NCBI RefSeq assembly: GCF_001562275.1
Contig: NZ_CP014304.1
Location: 4,898,001 to 4,962,000, forward strand
Length of the DNA stretch: 64,000 nucleotides
Direction of reading: 5' to 3'
Source: Hymenobacter sp. PAMC 26628
Lineage (GTDB): Bacteria > Bacteroidota > Bacteroidia > Cytophagales > Hymenobacteraceae
Within the stretch, counting starts at the first letter, position 1; each line of letters begins with the position of its first letter. Below, in pieces: positions 42,701-51,960 of this stretch. Position numbers and translations under genes: made by a program. Under the pieces are notes generated by a model. It was given only the letters and a program-made list of their open reading frames with translations. It had not been told where the DNA came from and ran no database searches.

Positions 42701-43369
42701 ATGTCTGATACTTTCCCGCCACTGGCGGCTAATGCCACCCGGCTGCGGGTGGCGCAGGGGCTGGTGCTGCTCTTCCACGCCACGGGGCTGGTGGGGCTAC
42801 TGTTCTCGCACGACCCCGGGTTTTACCTCCGCTTCACGCCCCTTACCTTGCTGCTGAGCGCGGCGCTGCTGCTGGCGTTTCAGCCGGAGCGCAACGCGTC
42901 GTTCTGGCAATTTTGCCTCACTGTGGGCCTGCTGGGCTTCGCGGCCGAAGTGGTGGGCGTGCACACGGGCAAGCTGTTTGGCAACTACGCCTACGGCGAC
43001 ACGCTGGGGCCCAAGTGGCTCGACGTGCCCCCGCTCATGGGGCTCAACTGGGTGCTGATGACCTACTTGGCCGGCGTGCTGGCCCACCGCCTGCCCCTGG
43101 GCGAGCTGGGCCGCACCCTGGTGGCGGCTGGGCTAATGGTAGGCTTCGACCTGTGCCTGGAGCTGCCCGCCGGCCGCTACGACTTCTGGCACTGGACGGC
43201 GGGCGTCATCCCGTTCCGCAACTTCCGCGACTGGTTCATCCTCGCCTGCCTGGCCCAGATGCTGTTCAACCGCGCCCGCTTCGCGAAAAGCAATGCCCTG
43301 GCGCCGCTGCTCTACGCGGTGCAGCTGCTGTTTTTCTTCGCCCTCGAATGGCTGGGCCCCGGCAAATAA
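42701..43369 (+). CDS. CruF-like carotenoid biosynthesis membrane protein
   Basis: 222 residues from the ATG giving [11 protein letters not shown]. Six to seven hydrophobic helices, with the conserved segments [20 protein letters not shown] and [20 protein letters not shown], then [18 protein letters not shown]. This pattern fits the carotenoid 1',2'-hydratase family (CruF, DUF422). It would add water to the acyclic psi end of carotenoids, matching lycopene cyclase elsewhere in the window, although the two genes are 15 kb apart. Confidence 0.85.
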   Translation: MSDTFPPLAANATRLRVAQGLVLLFHATGLVGLLFSHDPGFYLRFTPLTLLLSAALLLAFQPERNASFWQFCLTVGLLGFAAEVVGVHTGKLFGNYAYGDTLGPKWLDVPPLMGLNWVLMTYLAGVLAHRLPLGELGRTLVAAGLMVGFDLCLELPAGRYDFWHWTAGVIPFRNFRDWFILACLAQMLFNRARFAKSNALAPLLYAVQLLFFFALEWLGPGK

Positions 43370-43371
43370 CT

Positions 43372-43532
43372 GCCGGTGGTAGCTGGCTGGGGCTGCCGGC
43401 TTTTCGCCGGCTATCCAGTAATCTATGCTTCGTTGAGCCGCTGCCCAGCACCCGTTACGGCCCTTTCAATCCAGATTAACGACTACCGGGCAGCCGGCGA
43501 AAAGCCGGCAGCCCGGGCCAGCTACTACCGGC
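43372..43532. repeat. 161-base palindromic element with 41-base arms
   Basis: Left arm 43372-43412 begins GCCGGTGGTAGCTGGC, right arm 43492-43532 ends GCCAGCTACTACCGGC; the two differ at only a few positions and each holds an inner GCCGGCTTTTCGCCGGC hairpin. Fills the gap between the CruF-like gene and the arylesterase. Confidence 0.85.
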
Positions 43533-43566
43533 ACCTCCGGGGCCCCCGCCGCGTTAATAAAAATGT

Positions 43567-44157
43567 ATGAAGAACATTCTTTTTTTCGGCGACAGCCTCA
43601 CCGCCGGCTACGGCCTGCCCGCGGCCGCCAGCTTCCCCGCCCTCGTTCAGCAAAAAATAGACGCGGCGCACCTGCCCTATAAAGCCCTTAATTACGGTGT
43701 GAGCGGCGACACCAGCGCCGGCGGGCGCGCCCGCCTGGCCGCCACGCTGGCCCGCCAGCCCGCCGACGTGTTTGTGCTGGCCCTGGGCGCCAACGACGGC
43801 ATCCGGAGCGTGCCCGTGCCCGACACCAGCGCCAACTTGCAGGCCATTTTGCAAGCTGTGCGGCAGCAGTTTCCGGCGGCGCAGCTGGTGGTGGCCGGGC
43901 TGGAATTCCCCTTCAATATCAGCCCGCTGGGCAACCACCGGTTGGTGCGCTACGCCGCCGAGTTCAAGGCCCTGTTCCGGCCGCTGGCCCAGCAGTTTGG
44001 GGCGGCTTTCGTGCCCTTTCTGCTCGAAGGTGTGCTGGGCCACCGCGACCTGAACCTGGCCGACGGCGTGCACCCGAACGCGGCCGGCCAGCAAATCCTA
44101 GCCGACAACGTGTGGGCCGTGCTGGGGCCCCTGCTGGAAGCCGCGGAGCGGGCCTGA
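43567..44157 (+). CDS. SGNH arylesterase/lysophospholipase (TesA-like)
   Basis: 196 residues. Blocks I to V of the SGNH hydrolases are complete: FFGDSLTAGYGL (Ser10), YGVSGDTSAGG, ALGANDGIR (Asn) and DGVHPNAAGQQI (Asp/His). The sequence is close to the TesA/arylesterase group but lacks a clear signal peptide: the first residues MKNILFFGDS run directly into the first strand, so it is probably cytoplasmic in this form. Substrate is inferred only. Confidence 0.92.
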   Translation: MKNILFFGDSLTAGYGLPAAASFPALVQQKIDAAHLPYKALNYGVSGDTSAGGRARLAATLARQPADVFVLALGANDGIRSVPVPDTSANLQAILQAVRQQFPAAQLVVAGLEFPFNISPLGNHRLVRYAAEFKALFRPLAQQFGAAFVPFLLEGVLGHRDLNLADGVHPNAAGQQILADNVWAVLGPLLEAAERA

Positions 44158-44288
44158 GCGCCGGTTGAATGCGTTGATCCGAACCAGGGGCCAGCCTTGA
44201 AAAGCAGGCTGGGGCGCGCGCGAAAACCTTCGAACCAAGCGGCCAACTAAGTCACACAAAGCCCGTTATAGGGGCCTCAACCCAATTT

Positions 44289-45467
44289 ATGGAACCCGAG
44301 CCGCGCAAATTACCCCTTCGTTTTTACGAAATTGACTTACTACGCTTCCTGGCCGCGCTGAGCGTGGTGCTGTACCACTACACGTACCGGGGCTACATGG
44401 CCGACCACTACAGCCCGGTGCCGTTCGTGGGCATCGGGCGCGTCACCAAGTACGGGTACCTGGGCGTCGAACTGTTCTTCATCATCAGCGGCTACGTGGT
44501 GCTGCTCAGCGCCCAGGGCAAAACGGTGCGGCAGTTTTTTCTCTCCCGCGTCACGCGCCTGTACCCGGCATTTTGGGCGGCCTGCACGCTCACGTTTCTG
44601 GTCGAGCGCCTGTGGGGCCCCAGCGCAGCCGGGGCCCCGGTGGCCGCCGGCCTGCACCCCACCGCGGGCCAGTACCTGGCCAATATGACGATGCTGCACG
44701 GCTTCTTCGGGGCCCCCGACCTCGACACGGCCTACTGGACGCTGACGATTGAAATTGCCTTCTACTTCGTTGTCTCCCTGCTGATTGCCTTTCGGCTCCT
44801 GCGCCACCTCGACCTGGTGCTGCTGCTGTGGCTGCTGTACGTGGACCTGGCCGGGGCTGCGCCCGTGGCCAGCCCGTTCGCGTACTTGTTCTTCCCGCAG
44901 TACGCCCCGTACTTCATCGCGGGCATGCTGTTCTTCCGGTTGCAGCAGCCCCAGGGCCGCACTTGGCTGCGCTACGTGCTGCTGGCGGTGGCCTTCCTGC
45001 TGGCGCTCCGCAGCAGCGTGGCGCGCGCCGGCGACGTGGCGGCGTACTTCCACGACCCGACGGCCTGGCAAGTGGGCGTGGGGGCCGTGGCGGCGTTCTT
45101 CTTGATCTTCTACCTGGTGGCCTTCCGCAAAATCAGCCTCGGCCGCTTCCCCTGGCTGGCCCGGCTGGGGGCCCTCACGTACCCGCTCTACCTCATCCAC
45201 GGCAACATTGGCTTCGTGGCGTTTCACCGCCTCGGCCCGTTCGTCAACAAATACGCGCTGCTGGGCGGGGCCCTGGCCGGGGCCCTAGCGGCGGCCTACG
45301 CCATCCACACGCTGGTCGAAAAACGCCTCAGCAAGCAGCTGGGAACCCACGTGAACGCCTGGCTGACGCGCCTCGACCAAGGCGCTGAAGAAACAATTCT
45401 CAGCAAGCCCGCGGAACGCCTGAGCACGGCCAGCCAACCCCCCGCGTCCCCGCGCGCCGCGCGCTGA
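44289..45467 (+). CDS. acyltransferase family 3 membrane protein
   Basis: 392 residues with about ten transmembrane helices. The first-helix motif YEIDLLRFLAALSVVLYHYT and YLGVELFFIISGYVV, SRVTRLYPAFWAACTLTFLV are typical of acyltransferase-3 (OafA/NolL-like) proteins that O-acylate sugars of surface polysaccharides. The C-terminus (ERLSTASQPPASPRAAR) is disordered and cytoplasmic. No polysaccharide locus is adjacent. Confidence 0.9.
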   Translation: MEPEPRKLPLRFYEIDLLRFLAALSVVLYHYTYRGYMADHYSPVPFVGIGRVTKYGYLGVELFFIISGYVVLLSAQGKTVRQFFLSRVTRLYPAFWAACTLTFLVERLWGPSAAGAPVAAGLHPTAGQYLANMTMLHGFFGAPDLDTAYWTLTIEIAFYFVVSLLIAFRLLRHLDLVLLLWLLYVDLAGAAPVASPFAYLFFPQYAPYFIAGMLFFRLQQPQGRTWLRYVLLAVAFLLALRSSVARAGDVAAYFHDPTAWQVGVGAVAAFFLIFYLVAFRKISLGRFPWLARLGALTYPLYLIHGNIGFVAFHRLGPFVNKYALLGGALAGALAAAYAIHTLVEKRLSKQLGTHVNAWLTRLDQGAEETILSKPAERLSTASQPPASPRAAR

Positions 45468-45521
45468 AACGGGCGGCGCGCGGGTAGGCCCCGCTTGAGT
45501 CCCTGCTGTGAGGGAAACCGG

Positions 45522-46229
45522 CTAGGGCTGCGGGGCTTTCGAAACGTAGAGCACGCCGTTCTGCTCGCCGCAAAAAGCAAAGTTTTCCCGGCGGCCGCAA
45601 AGCGCGGCCGAGGCCGCCACGTACAGCCGCGACTTGGCGTCGAAGTACAAGCTCGTGATTTGGTGGTCTTTGGGCAAGCGCAGTTGGCGGCCCGCAGAAG
45701 ATTTGACGCCCACCGTTTCGACGTAGTTGCTGGAAGAGCTTGGGCTGGTTGGCGTCAACAAAAGGTCGACGCTATACTCCGTGCCCGACAGCGCCGCGGC
45801 GCGGTTGCGGGCCACCCGGAGGTCAGAACCGCTGCGTCTCCAGTCGTGGTACGGCCTCCAGGTGAGCCCCTGGTCGAGGCTGAAATAGTTTGGACCAACG
45901 GCGTAGGCGGCCCCATCGGGCGCGCCTAGGGTTTCGGCCGATAAACTTATGAGCGAGTCTTGGCGCTGGGCGAAGCCAACTACTTTAAGGTTATTCTTGT
46001 AATCCCCTTTTTTCCACGTCTTGCCGCGGTCGGTAGTTTGGTAAACGGCGTAGCCCGTTGTGATAACCAGCGTCCCGTCGAGGTCGCCGGCAACCGCTTC
46101 GACGGCCCGGTCGTCGGGGGCCCTTAGCGCGTACCAGTCGGCGTATTCCGGCTGCACAGGGTCTGGAGAATCTTTGCGGCACGCGGCGAGGGTCAGGAGC
46201 AGCGCACTGGCTAGTAGCAGGGTTTTCAT
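45522..46229 (-). CDS. lipoprotein with BNR-like beta-propeller repeats
   Basis: 235 residues from the ATG giving MKTLLLASALL. Lipobox LTLAAC. Contains sialidase-type BNR boxes YQTTDRGKTWKKG and FSLDQGLTWRPYHD (S/T-x-D-x-G-x-T-W), suggesting a partial beta-propeller with only two clear blades. A late motif ALCGRRENFAFCGEQNG has two Cys that may form a disulfide. Function unknown; probably surface or periplasmic. Confidence 0.78.
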   Translation of the reverse strand: MKTLLLASALLLTLAACRKDSPDPVQPEYADWYALRAPDDRAVEAVAGDLDGTLVITTGYAVYQTTDRGKTWKKGDYKNNLKVVGFAQRQDSLISLSAETLGAPDGAAYAVGPNYFSLDQGLTWRPYHDWRRSGSDLRVARNRAAALSGTEYSVDLLLTPTSPSSSSNYVETVGVKSSAGRQLRLPKDHQITSLYFDAKSRLYVAASAALCGRRENFAFCGEQNGVLYVSKAPQP

Positions 46230-46461
46230 AGCTGGGCAGGGCAAGGTGGAAGAGCTGGCTGTGAAGATAGTATGAGCTGTTGGTAAGGTGCCGGCTGGGT
46301 CGCCGTTACCGCTCGCGGCAGCAACTTGGGCACGCGGAGTCCTGAGGAGAAACCGTCAGGGTTGCACCGGGCCCCCGTGGGGGCCGGGTTAGATTTGGCT
46401 TTACTTTGTGCGGCCTGAATTGGGCCTCTGTTGAGTGGGGCGCTGCTGGAAAATTAACCGC

Positions 46462-47862
46462 TTAATCAACGACGGTAGCCTTAGGCCGGGCCCGCCATTC
46501 GGCCCACAGGCCCAGCAGTAGCTCGGTGGCCAGCACCAGCACAGCAAACGGTAGGAGCCACGCCACCCGGGCTTGCAGGCGGTCGTACACGTTGGCCACG
46601 GCCCCGGTCGCGAAAGCGTTGGACACCAAGGCCGTGCCCACCAATGCCAGCCAGGATGCCGCGCCGGGCCCCAGCCGCCACCGCACCGCGCGGCTAGCCA
46701 GGCCGCTCAGGCCGGCCACCACCGCTAGCAGGTAAGCCAGCCCGGCCCGCTCGTTAATCCCGCCAAAACCAAGCTGCCCGTAGCTCTGCATCGACGACAG
46801 GTAGGCCTTCAATTCGTAGGGGTAGCTGCGCATGGGCCAGTAGGGGGAGGTGTTTTCGCGGTACGGGATGAGGCCGTCGCCTAAGCTCACGTGCGTGAGT
46901 TGGCGCAGCGTGGCCTGTACGGCCGTCCAGGCCAGGGCGGGGTAGTAGCGCGGCGAGCGCAACACGCGGCCAATGATGTAGCTGTACTCGTCGCGGGTGG
47001 CTTCCATACCGCCCGCCAGTAGCATGGGCGTATCGGTTTTCCACATGAAGCCCATCGCGTCGTCGGGCAGCTTGCTGCGGTATTTGCACAGGCTGTAGTT
47101 GTTGGGGCCATTGCATTCGCGGTCGAGGAACCGCTCCAGTACCCCCGACTCGTTGAGGCGGGCCATCAGGAAGGCCGGCGAAGCCCGCACGATGGTGAAG
47201 CCCCCGCCTAGCGCGGCATGCAGCGCGGGCAGCGCCACCCAGCCCGTCAGCGTCACGGCCAGGACTAGGGCCCAACGGCGCGGCCGCAGCCGCGCGGGGC
47301 CCACCACCGGGGCCCGCCACGCAACCAGGCCCGTTACTATTACTATTAAATTGAAAGAGAGCAGATTGGATGAGTGCACCAGCTCCGCTAGGAAGGCCAC
47401 CGCCAGCCAACCTGCCTGCTCTCGGCCGCTGCGGCACCGGCCCAGCAGCACCAGCCCCAGCGCCAGCACCCCGATGGCCGTAAAGATGTCGGGCATCAAT
47501 TGGGAGCTGAACCACGACACGCCCGTGGCCCAAACCACTAACACCAGCAGGGCCAGGCGGCCCGCCGGGTGCGCCAGCCGCGGCGCAAACTCCCGAACGT
47601 AGCGCAGCAGCAACCCTCCCAGCAGCAGGCACTGCGCAAACACCGCGCACCACAGCGACCACCCCCACAAGCTAGTGGCCCGGATGAATAAACCGTAGGT
47701 AACGGGCCGGTCAATGGGCACGGTCAGGTCCAAGGAACTGACGAGGTAAGTGCCCGTGTCGGACGTAACCAGCGGAAACCCGTTGTAGAGCGCCGCCTGC
47801 AACAGCACCAAGCCGGCTAGCAGTGGCCACATCGCCCTGGTCCAAAAAGTAGAACTAAGCAT
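46462..47862 (-). CDS. polytopic membrane protein of unknown function
   Basis: 466 residues with roughly ten transmembrane helices. Near the N-terminus is a soluble loop YNGFPLVTSDTGTYLVSSLD then RPVTYGLFIRATSL, seen in a family of bacterial membrane proteins I cannot name. A large loop in the centre carries ECNGPNNYSLCKYRSKLPDD (two Cys), GFMWKTDTPMLLAGGMEATR and YYPALAWTAVQATLRQL. The architecture recalls GT-C glycosyltransferases (acidic residue in the first loop), but this is only suggestive. Confidence 0.75.
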   Translation of the reverse strand: MLSSTFWTRAMWPLLAGLVLLQAALYNGFPLVTSDTGTYLVSSLDLTVPIDRPVTYGLFIRATSLWGWSLWCAVFAQCLLLGGLLLRYVREFAPRLAHPAGRLALLVLVVWATGVSWFSSQLMPDIFTAIGVLALGLVLLGRCRSGREQAGWLAVAFLAELVHSSNLLSFNLIVIVTGLVAWRAPVVGPARLRPRRWALVLAVTLTGWVALPALHAALGGGFTIVRASPAFLMARLNESGVLERFLDRECNGPNNYSLCKYRSKLPDDAMGFMWKTDTPMLLAGGMEATRDEYSYIIGRVLRSPRYYPALAWTAVQATLRQLTHVSLGDGLIPYRENTSPYWPMRSYPYELKAYLSSMQSYGQLGFGGINERAGLAYLLAVVAGLSGLASRAVRWRLGPGAASWLALVGTALVSNAFATGAVANVYDRLQARVAWLLPFAVLVLATELLLGLWAEWRARPKATVVD

Positions 47863-47952
47863 GATTTACTTTTTATGCAATCAATTGATTAATAATATAA
47901 AAAAATAATAAATGGGTATTTCGGCGTTGGCTTTTAGGTCATTGTTCCCGTC

Positions 47953-48867
47953 CTAAAACAAGCTGCCCTGCACCGCCTGCGGGATGATGGCCGGTGGGGC
48001 CATCGCGATGCCGGTCAGCTCCTTCATGCGGGCCAGGAAGTGCTGCGTCCAGACGGGGGCGTGGCGCACGTCGCGCTGGTGAATGAAGAAGTAGGCCGCG
48101 TGCAGGCCCTGGGCGTACCAGGCGGCCAGGCGTTCGGCCCAGGCGTCGGCGCGCTGGTAGTCGGTGCTGTGCAGGCCGTGGCCGTTGAAGCGCACGAAGG
48201 CCGTGGGCGTGGTCAGGCGCATGGGCAGCACGTCGCGCCGCCCGGCCACGTCCGTGATAACCAGCGTCTTGTTCAGGGCTTCCAGCGTGGCAAACACGGC
48301 GTCGGCCAAGCCGCGGTCGGCAAACCAGCGGGGGTGGCGCAACTCCACGGCCAGCGGCACGGCGGCGGGCCAGTCGAGCAGGAAGCGCTCCAGCCGCGGC
48401 AGGTGCTCGGGGCCCAGGTGCGGCGGCAGCTGCAAAAAGGCCCAGCCCAGCGCGGGGCCCAGCTCCTCGATGGCCCGGGCGAAAGGCACCACCAGGTCGT
48501 CGGTTTGGAACAACTCGCGCTCGTGGCTGATGCTGCGCGGCAGCTTTGGGCAAAACTTGAAGCCAGGGCCCACCGCCGCGCGCCAGCGCCGCACGGTGGG
48601 CGCGTCGGGAATGCGGTAGTGGGTGGTGTTCAGCTCCAGGCTGTTGAACTGCCGGGCGTAGTAGTGCAGGTACTCGGGCTCCTTGATGCCGAGCGGGAAG
48701 TACGAGCCCAGCCAGTCCTTGTTCGTCCAGATGGGGCAGCCCACGTACAGGGCCGGCGGCCGGGGCTGCGCCGGGCGGGCGCGGGCCAGCAGCGGGGCCG
48801 TGTCGGGGTGGTCGGGGGGCAGGCCAAAGTTGACGTAGCGCGGGTCGGGCAAGCGGCCAAAATCCAT
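47953..48867 (-). CDS. DUF72 family protein (YecE-like)
   Basis: 304 residues from the ATG giving MDFGRLPDPRYVN; the start is four bases after a TACCTTTG element. DUF72 proteins form TIM barrels. Motifs YVGCPIWTNKDWLGSYFP, FNSLELNTTHYRIP, FKFCPKLPRSISHE, AVELRHPRWFA and FVRFNGHG match the family. Function is not established. The N-terminal 45 residues are an extra Pro-rich extension. Confidence 0.9.
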   Translation of the reverse strand: MDFGRLPDPRYVNFGLPPDHPDTAPLLARARPAQPRPPALYVGCPIWTNKDWLGSYFPLGIKEPEYLHYYARQFNSLELNTTHYRIPDAPTVRRWRAAVGPGFKFCPKLPRSISHERELFQTDDLVVPFARAIEELGPALGWAFLQLPPHLGPEHLPRLERFLLDWPAAVPLAVELRHPRWFADRGLADAVFATLEALNKTLVITDVAGRRDVLPMRLTTPTAFVRFNGHGLHSTDYQRADAWAERLAAWYAQGLHAAYFFIHQRDVRHAPVWTQHFLARMKELTGIAMAPPAIIPQAVQGSLF

Positions 48868-48871
48868 GGGG

Positions 48872-48879
48872 CAAAGGTA
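48872..48879 (-). promoter_or_regulatory. TACCTTTG -7 element four bases from the DUF72 gene start
   Basis: Consensus element whose distance to ATG predicts a leaderless mRNA. Confidence 0.55.
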
Positions 48880-49250
48880 GGGCCGGGGCCCCGTGGGGCC
48901 CCAGGGGCATGGGCTCTGGCCCACCGGCCTAAGCCTTAAAGTGGCACTTCAGGCATTACAAATAAAAGCTGACATGTGCAACCCGGCAAACAGCTAAGAG
49001 CGGCTGCCAAGGCCAAAATTTTGCACCCGCCGCATAATCTTATTTCGTGATATGGACCCCCCAGTGGACCGGATTTTTGAAAAGTAGGTTTCCCAGCGCC
49101 TTAAGCGCCTTTTGATTTTTAGTAAACGGATGAATTTTGTGCAAGTTTTCTGTAAAAAGGACAATTCTTGAGCTAGTTGGCTTGGCAGCGGGGTTCCAAT
49201 TCTTAGCATGCCCTAGGCGGAGCGGGTAATTTTGACTCATTCACCACCCT
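48880..49250. other. 371-base intergenic region, no supported gene
   Basis: Divergent gap between the DUF72 and RlpA genes. GC falls markedly after 48950. A minus-strand frame of 71 codons (48994-49209) is Arg/Lys/Ser rich with no family resemblance. A GCGCCTTAAGCGCC palindrome near 49097 is the only local structure. It may be a decayed gene. Confidence 0.5.
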
Positions 49251-50120
49251 ATGCCATCGATGCAATTATTTCGTAGTCCTGCTTCCGCCTTCGTTTTACT
49301 CTTATCATTACTGTTGAGCTTGCCTAGCTCGGCCCGCACCAAGCGGTCGGTCCGGGTGCGCCGCGCTGCTCACACCCACATGTGCAAGCATGTGCTGGAG
49401 CCCCACGAGGTTAGCACCAACATGGTGCTCCGCGGCCGGGCGTCTTGGTACGGCAAGTATTTCCAGGGAATGGAAACGGGGAACGGGGAGCGCTACAACC
49501 GCTTTGCCTACACCTGCGCCCACAAAACCCTGCCCTTCAACACCCGCCTGCGGGTAACCAGCGTGCTCACCGGCCACTCGGTGGTGGTGCGCGTGAACGA
49601 CCGGGGCCCCTTCCGTCACCGCCGCATCATCGACCTGAGCGAAAAAGCCAGCCGGGAACTGAACCTGCAAGAGTTGGGCGCAACCACCATCGTGGCCGAA
49701 GTAGTGGCCCCTGAAACCCCCCTGGGCCCCACCACGGCCCCCGACAACCTGCTGGCCCTGTGCCTGGGCGACCCGCACCCCCACGCCCCGTTCACGACCT
49801 ACACCGTAGCCCCCGCCGCTGCCGAAGCGGCCCCAGTGGTTGCCGCCGCGCCCGTGGCGGCGCCAGTAGCAGCCCCAGTCACGTTTGAAGTGCAGGTGGG
49901 CGAGTTTGCCACGGCCGCCGATGCGCAGTCGGTGCTGGCCAAAATCCAGGCCCTCGACCCCAACGTGCACGTGGAGCTAGCCAACGACCTGCTCGACGGC
50001 CGCCAGCGCAGCCGCGTGCTCGTGGGCACGTTTGGCGAGCGGCCCCAGGCCGAGGCCGTGCGCCGCTGGCTGCTGGTCTGGGGCATCGGCGGGCAAGTGC
50101 GCGAAGTGGCGCTGCGCTAA
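49251..50120 (+). CDS. rlpA: RlpA-like septal ring lytic transglycosylase
   Basis: 289 residues. Signal peptide LFRSPASAFVLLLSLLLSLP, then a double-psi beta-barrel with RGRASWYGKYFQGMETGNGE, the catalytic-type VNDRGPFRHRRIIDLSEKAS, and a C-terminal SPOR-like peptidoglycan-binding domain after an Ala/Pro/Val linker (FEVQVGEFATAADAQSVLAK, RVLVGTFGERPQAEAVRRWL). No lipobox Cys is seen, so it is soluble periplasmic and not a lipoprotein. RlpA cleaves glycan strands lacking stem peptides at the septum. Confidence 0.9.
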   Translation: MPSMQLFRSPASAFVLLLSLLLSLPSSARTKRSVRVRRAAHTHMCKHVLEPHEVSTNMVLRGRASWYGKYFQGMETGNGERYNRFAYTCAHKTLPFNTRLRVTSVLTGHSVVVRVNDRGPFRHRRIIDLSEKASRELNLQELGATTIVAEVVAPETPLGPTTAPDNLLALCLGDPHPHAPFTTYTVAPAAAEAAPVVAAAPVAAPVAAPVTFEVQVGEFATAADAQSVLAKIQALDPNVHVELANDLLDGRQRSRVLVGTFGERPQAEAVRRWLLVWGIGGQVREVALR

Positions 50121-50188
50121 GCGTTGCCGCCGGTTGCATACCTTATATATATGGTATCCGTCGCAGAATAACCAGAATGATAACAGGG

Positions 50189-50225
50189 GCGGCAACTGGA
50201 TAAAGCATCCGGTTGCCGCTTTTTT
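50189..50225 (+). terminator. terminator after rlpA
   Basis: GCGGCAACTGGA / TCCGGTTGCCGC arms with one mismatch, followed by six T. Confidence 0.8.
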
Positions 50226-50272
50226 GCGCGGCCGTGCGCACATTGCGGCCGCGTGGGGCCCCGGCCCGCGGC

Positions 50273-50280
50273 TACCTTCG
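50273..50280 (+). promoter_or_regulatory. TACCTTCG -7-like element of the phosphorylase-like gene
   Basis: TAnnTTTG variant 30 bases before the start. Confidence 0.45.
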
Positions 50281-50310
50281 TTCCTCTTCTTCACCCCCAC
50301 TAGTTCTTTC

Positions 50311-51960
50311 ATGGAATTCACGTTTAAACCCTACGCGCCCGCGGCCAAGTACAAGCAGGCGGCAGCGTACTTCTCAATGGAGTTTGCGCTCGACCAAGCG
50401 CTGAAAACCTACTCCGGTGGCCTGGGCTTCCTGGCCGGCTCGCACATGCGCTCAGCCTACGAGCTGAAGCAGAACTTGGTGGGCATCGGCATTTTGTGGA
50501 GCTACGGTTACTACGACCAGGGCCGCAACCCCGACCAGACCCTGCGCGTGGACTACACGCAAAAGAGCTATTCTTACCTGCAAGACACGGGGCTGCTGTT
50601 CCCCATCACCATTCACGGGGCCGATGTGCACGTGCGGGCCCTGTACCTGGCCCCGGAGGTGTTCGGTACGGCGCCGATGTTCTTCCTGACCACCGACATT
50701 CCGGAGAACGACTACATCTCGCGCACCATCTCGCACCACCTCTACGACCCGGACGCGGCGGCGCGCGTGGCCCAGGCCATCCTGCTGGGCGTGGGCGGCG
50801 GCAAGCTGCTCGACGTGCTGAACCGCCAAACCGACGTGTACCACCTCAACGAGGGCCACGGCCTGCCGCTGGCGTTTTACCTCTACGAGAAGCACGGCCG
50901 CAAGCTGGCGGAGGTGCAGAAGCGCCTCGTGTTCACGACGCATACGCCCGAGCTGGCCGGCAACGAGGAGCGCCCCATGAAGCTACTCACCGACATGACC
51001 TTTTTCGGGCCCGTGCCGGAAGAAGAAATCCGCCGGGTGGCCCGCCTCGACGGCACTACGCTCAACTACACCCTCACGGCCCTGCGCTTTGCGCGCCGCG
51101 CCAACGCCGTGAGCAAGGTGCACGGCGAGGTGGCCAACGAAATGTGGGGCCACTACGAGGGCATTTGCCCCATCATCCCCATCACCAACAGCCAGAACGG
51201 CACCTACTGGCGCGACCCGCAGCTGGCCGGGGCCCTAAAAAGCAAGGACGACGCGGCGTTGCTGGCCCGCAAGCGCGAGCTGAAAAAGGCGTTGTTCAAG
51301 GTGGTGGCCGACCAAACCGGCAACGTCTTCGACCCGGACGTGCTGACCATCGTTTGGGCCCGGCGCTTCGCCGCCTACAAGCGCGCCGACCTGATCCTGC
51401 GCCACTTCGAGCGGTTTGTGGCCCTGGCCACCAATGCCAAGCACCCGATTCAGGTGATCTGGGCCGGCAAGCCGTACCCGCTCGACCACGGCGCCATCGG
51501 CGTGTTCAACAGCCTGATCACGCGCACCAAAAACCTGCCCAACTGCGCCGTGCTCACCGGCTACGAGTTGGAACTGTCGGCCGAGCTGAAGAAGGGCTCC
51601 GACGTGTGGCTGAACACGCCCCGCTACCCACGCGAAGCCAGCGGCACCAGCGGCATGACCGCCGCCATGAACGCCTCGGTGAACCTGAGCATCGCCGATG
51701 GCTGGATCCCGGAGTTCATCCGCGACGGCGAAAACGGTTTCGTCATTCCCCATTCGCCAGTGGACCAGCCCGACGACGTGAAGGACGACGCCGAGGCCAC
51801 TGCCCTGCTCGACGTGCTCGAAAACCACGTGCTGCCGCTCTACTACGACCAGCCCAAAAACTTCCTGAAAGTAGTGAAAACCGCCATGAAGGACGTCGAG
51901 CCCGTGTTTGAGAGCACCCGCATGGCCCGGGAGTACTACGAGAAACTGTATAAAATCTAG
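50311..51960 (+). CDS. alpha-glucan phosphorylase-like GT35 protein, PLP lysine replaced
   Basis: 549 residues from the ATG giving MEFTFKPYAPAA, the short form of glycogen phosphorylase. AAYFSMEFALDQALKTYSGG, NEGHGLPLAFYLYEKHG, VFTTHTPELAGNEERP, IVWARRFAAYKRADLILRHF, IQVIWAGKPYPLDHGAIGVF and LNTPRYPREASGTSGMTAAM are in family order. In the pyridoxal-phosphate motif EASGTSGMKAA the Lys is Thr (residue 450), so the normal Schiff base cannot form at that place. Phosphorylase activity is therefore uncertain; a retaining glycosyltransferase without PLP is an alternative. Immediately followed by a long inverted-repeat element. Confidence 0.88.
   Translation: MEFTFKPYAPAAKYKQAAAYFSMEFALDQALKTYSGGLGFLAGSHMRSAYELKQNLVGIGILWSYGYYDQGRNPDQTLRVDYTQKSYSYLQDTGLLFPITIHGADVHVRALYLAPEVFGTAPMFFLTTDIPENDYISRTISHHLYDPDAAARVAQAILLGVGGGKLLDVLNRQTDVYHLNEGHGLPLAFYLYEKHGRKLAEVQKRLVFTTHTPELAGNEERPMKLLTDMTFFGPVPEEEIRRVARLDGTTLNYTLTALRFARRANAVSKVHGEVANEMWGHYEGICPIIPITNSQNGTYWRDPQLAGALKSKDDAALLARKRELKKALFKVVADQTGNVFDPDVLTIVWARRFAAYKRADLILRHFERFVALATNAKHPIQVIWAGKPYPLDHGAIGVFNSLITRTKNLPNCAVLTGYELELSAELKKGSDVWLNTPRYPREASGTSGMTAAMNASVNLSIADGWIPEFIRDGENGFVIPHSPVDQPDDVKDDAEATALLDVLENHVLPLYYDQPKNFLKVVKTAMKDVEPVFESTRMAREYYEKLYKI

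Noticed and set aside
48994-49209. 71-codon minus-strand frame
   Set aside because: No homology recognised, no promoter or conserved pattern; could be a gene remnant, but evidence is insufficient.
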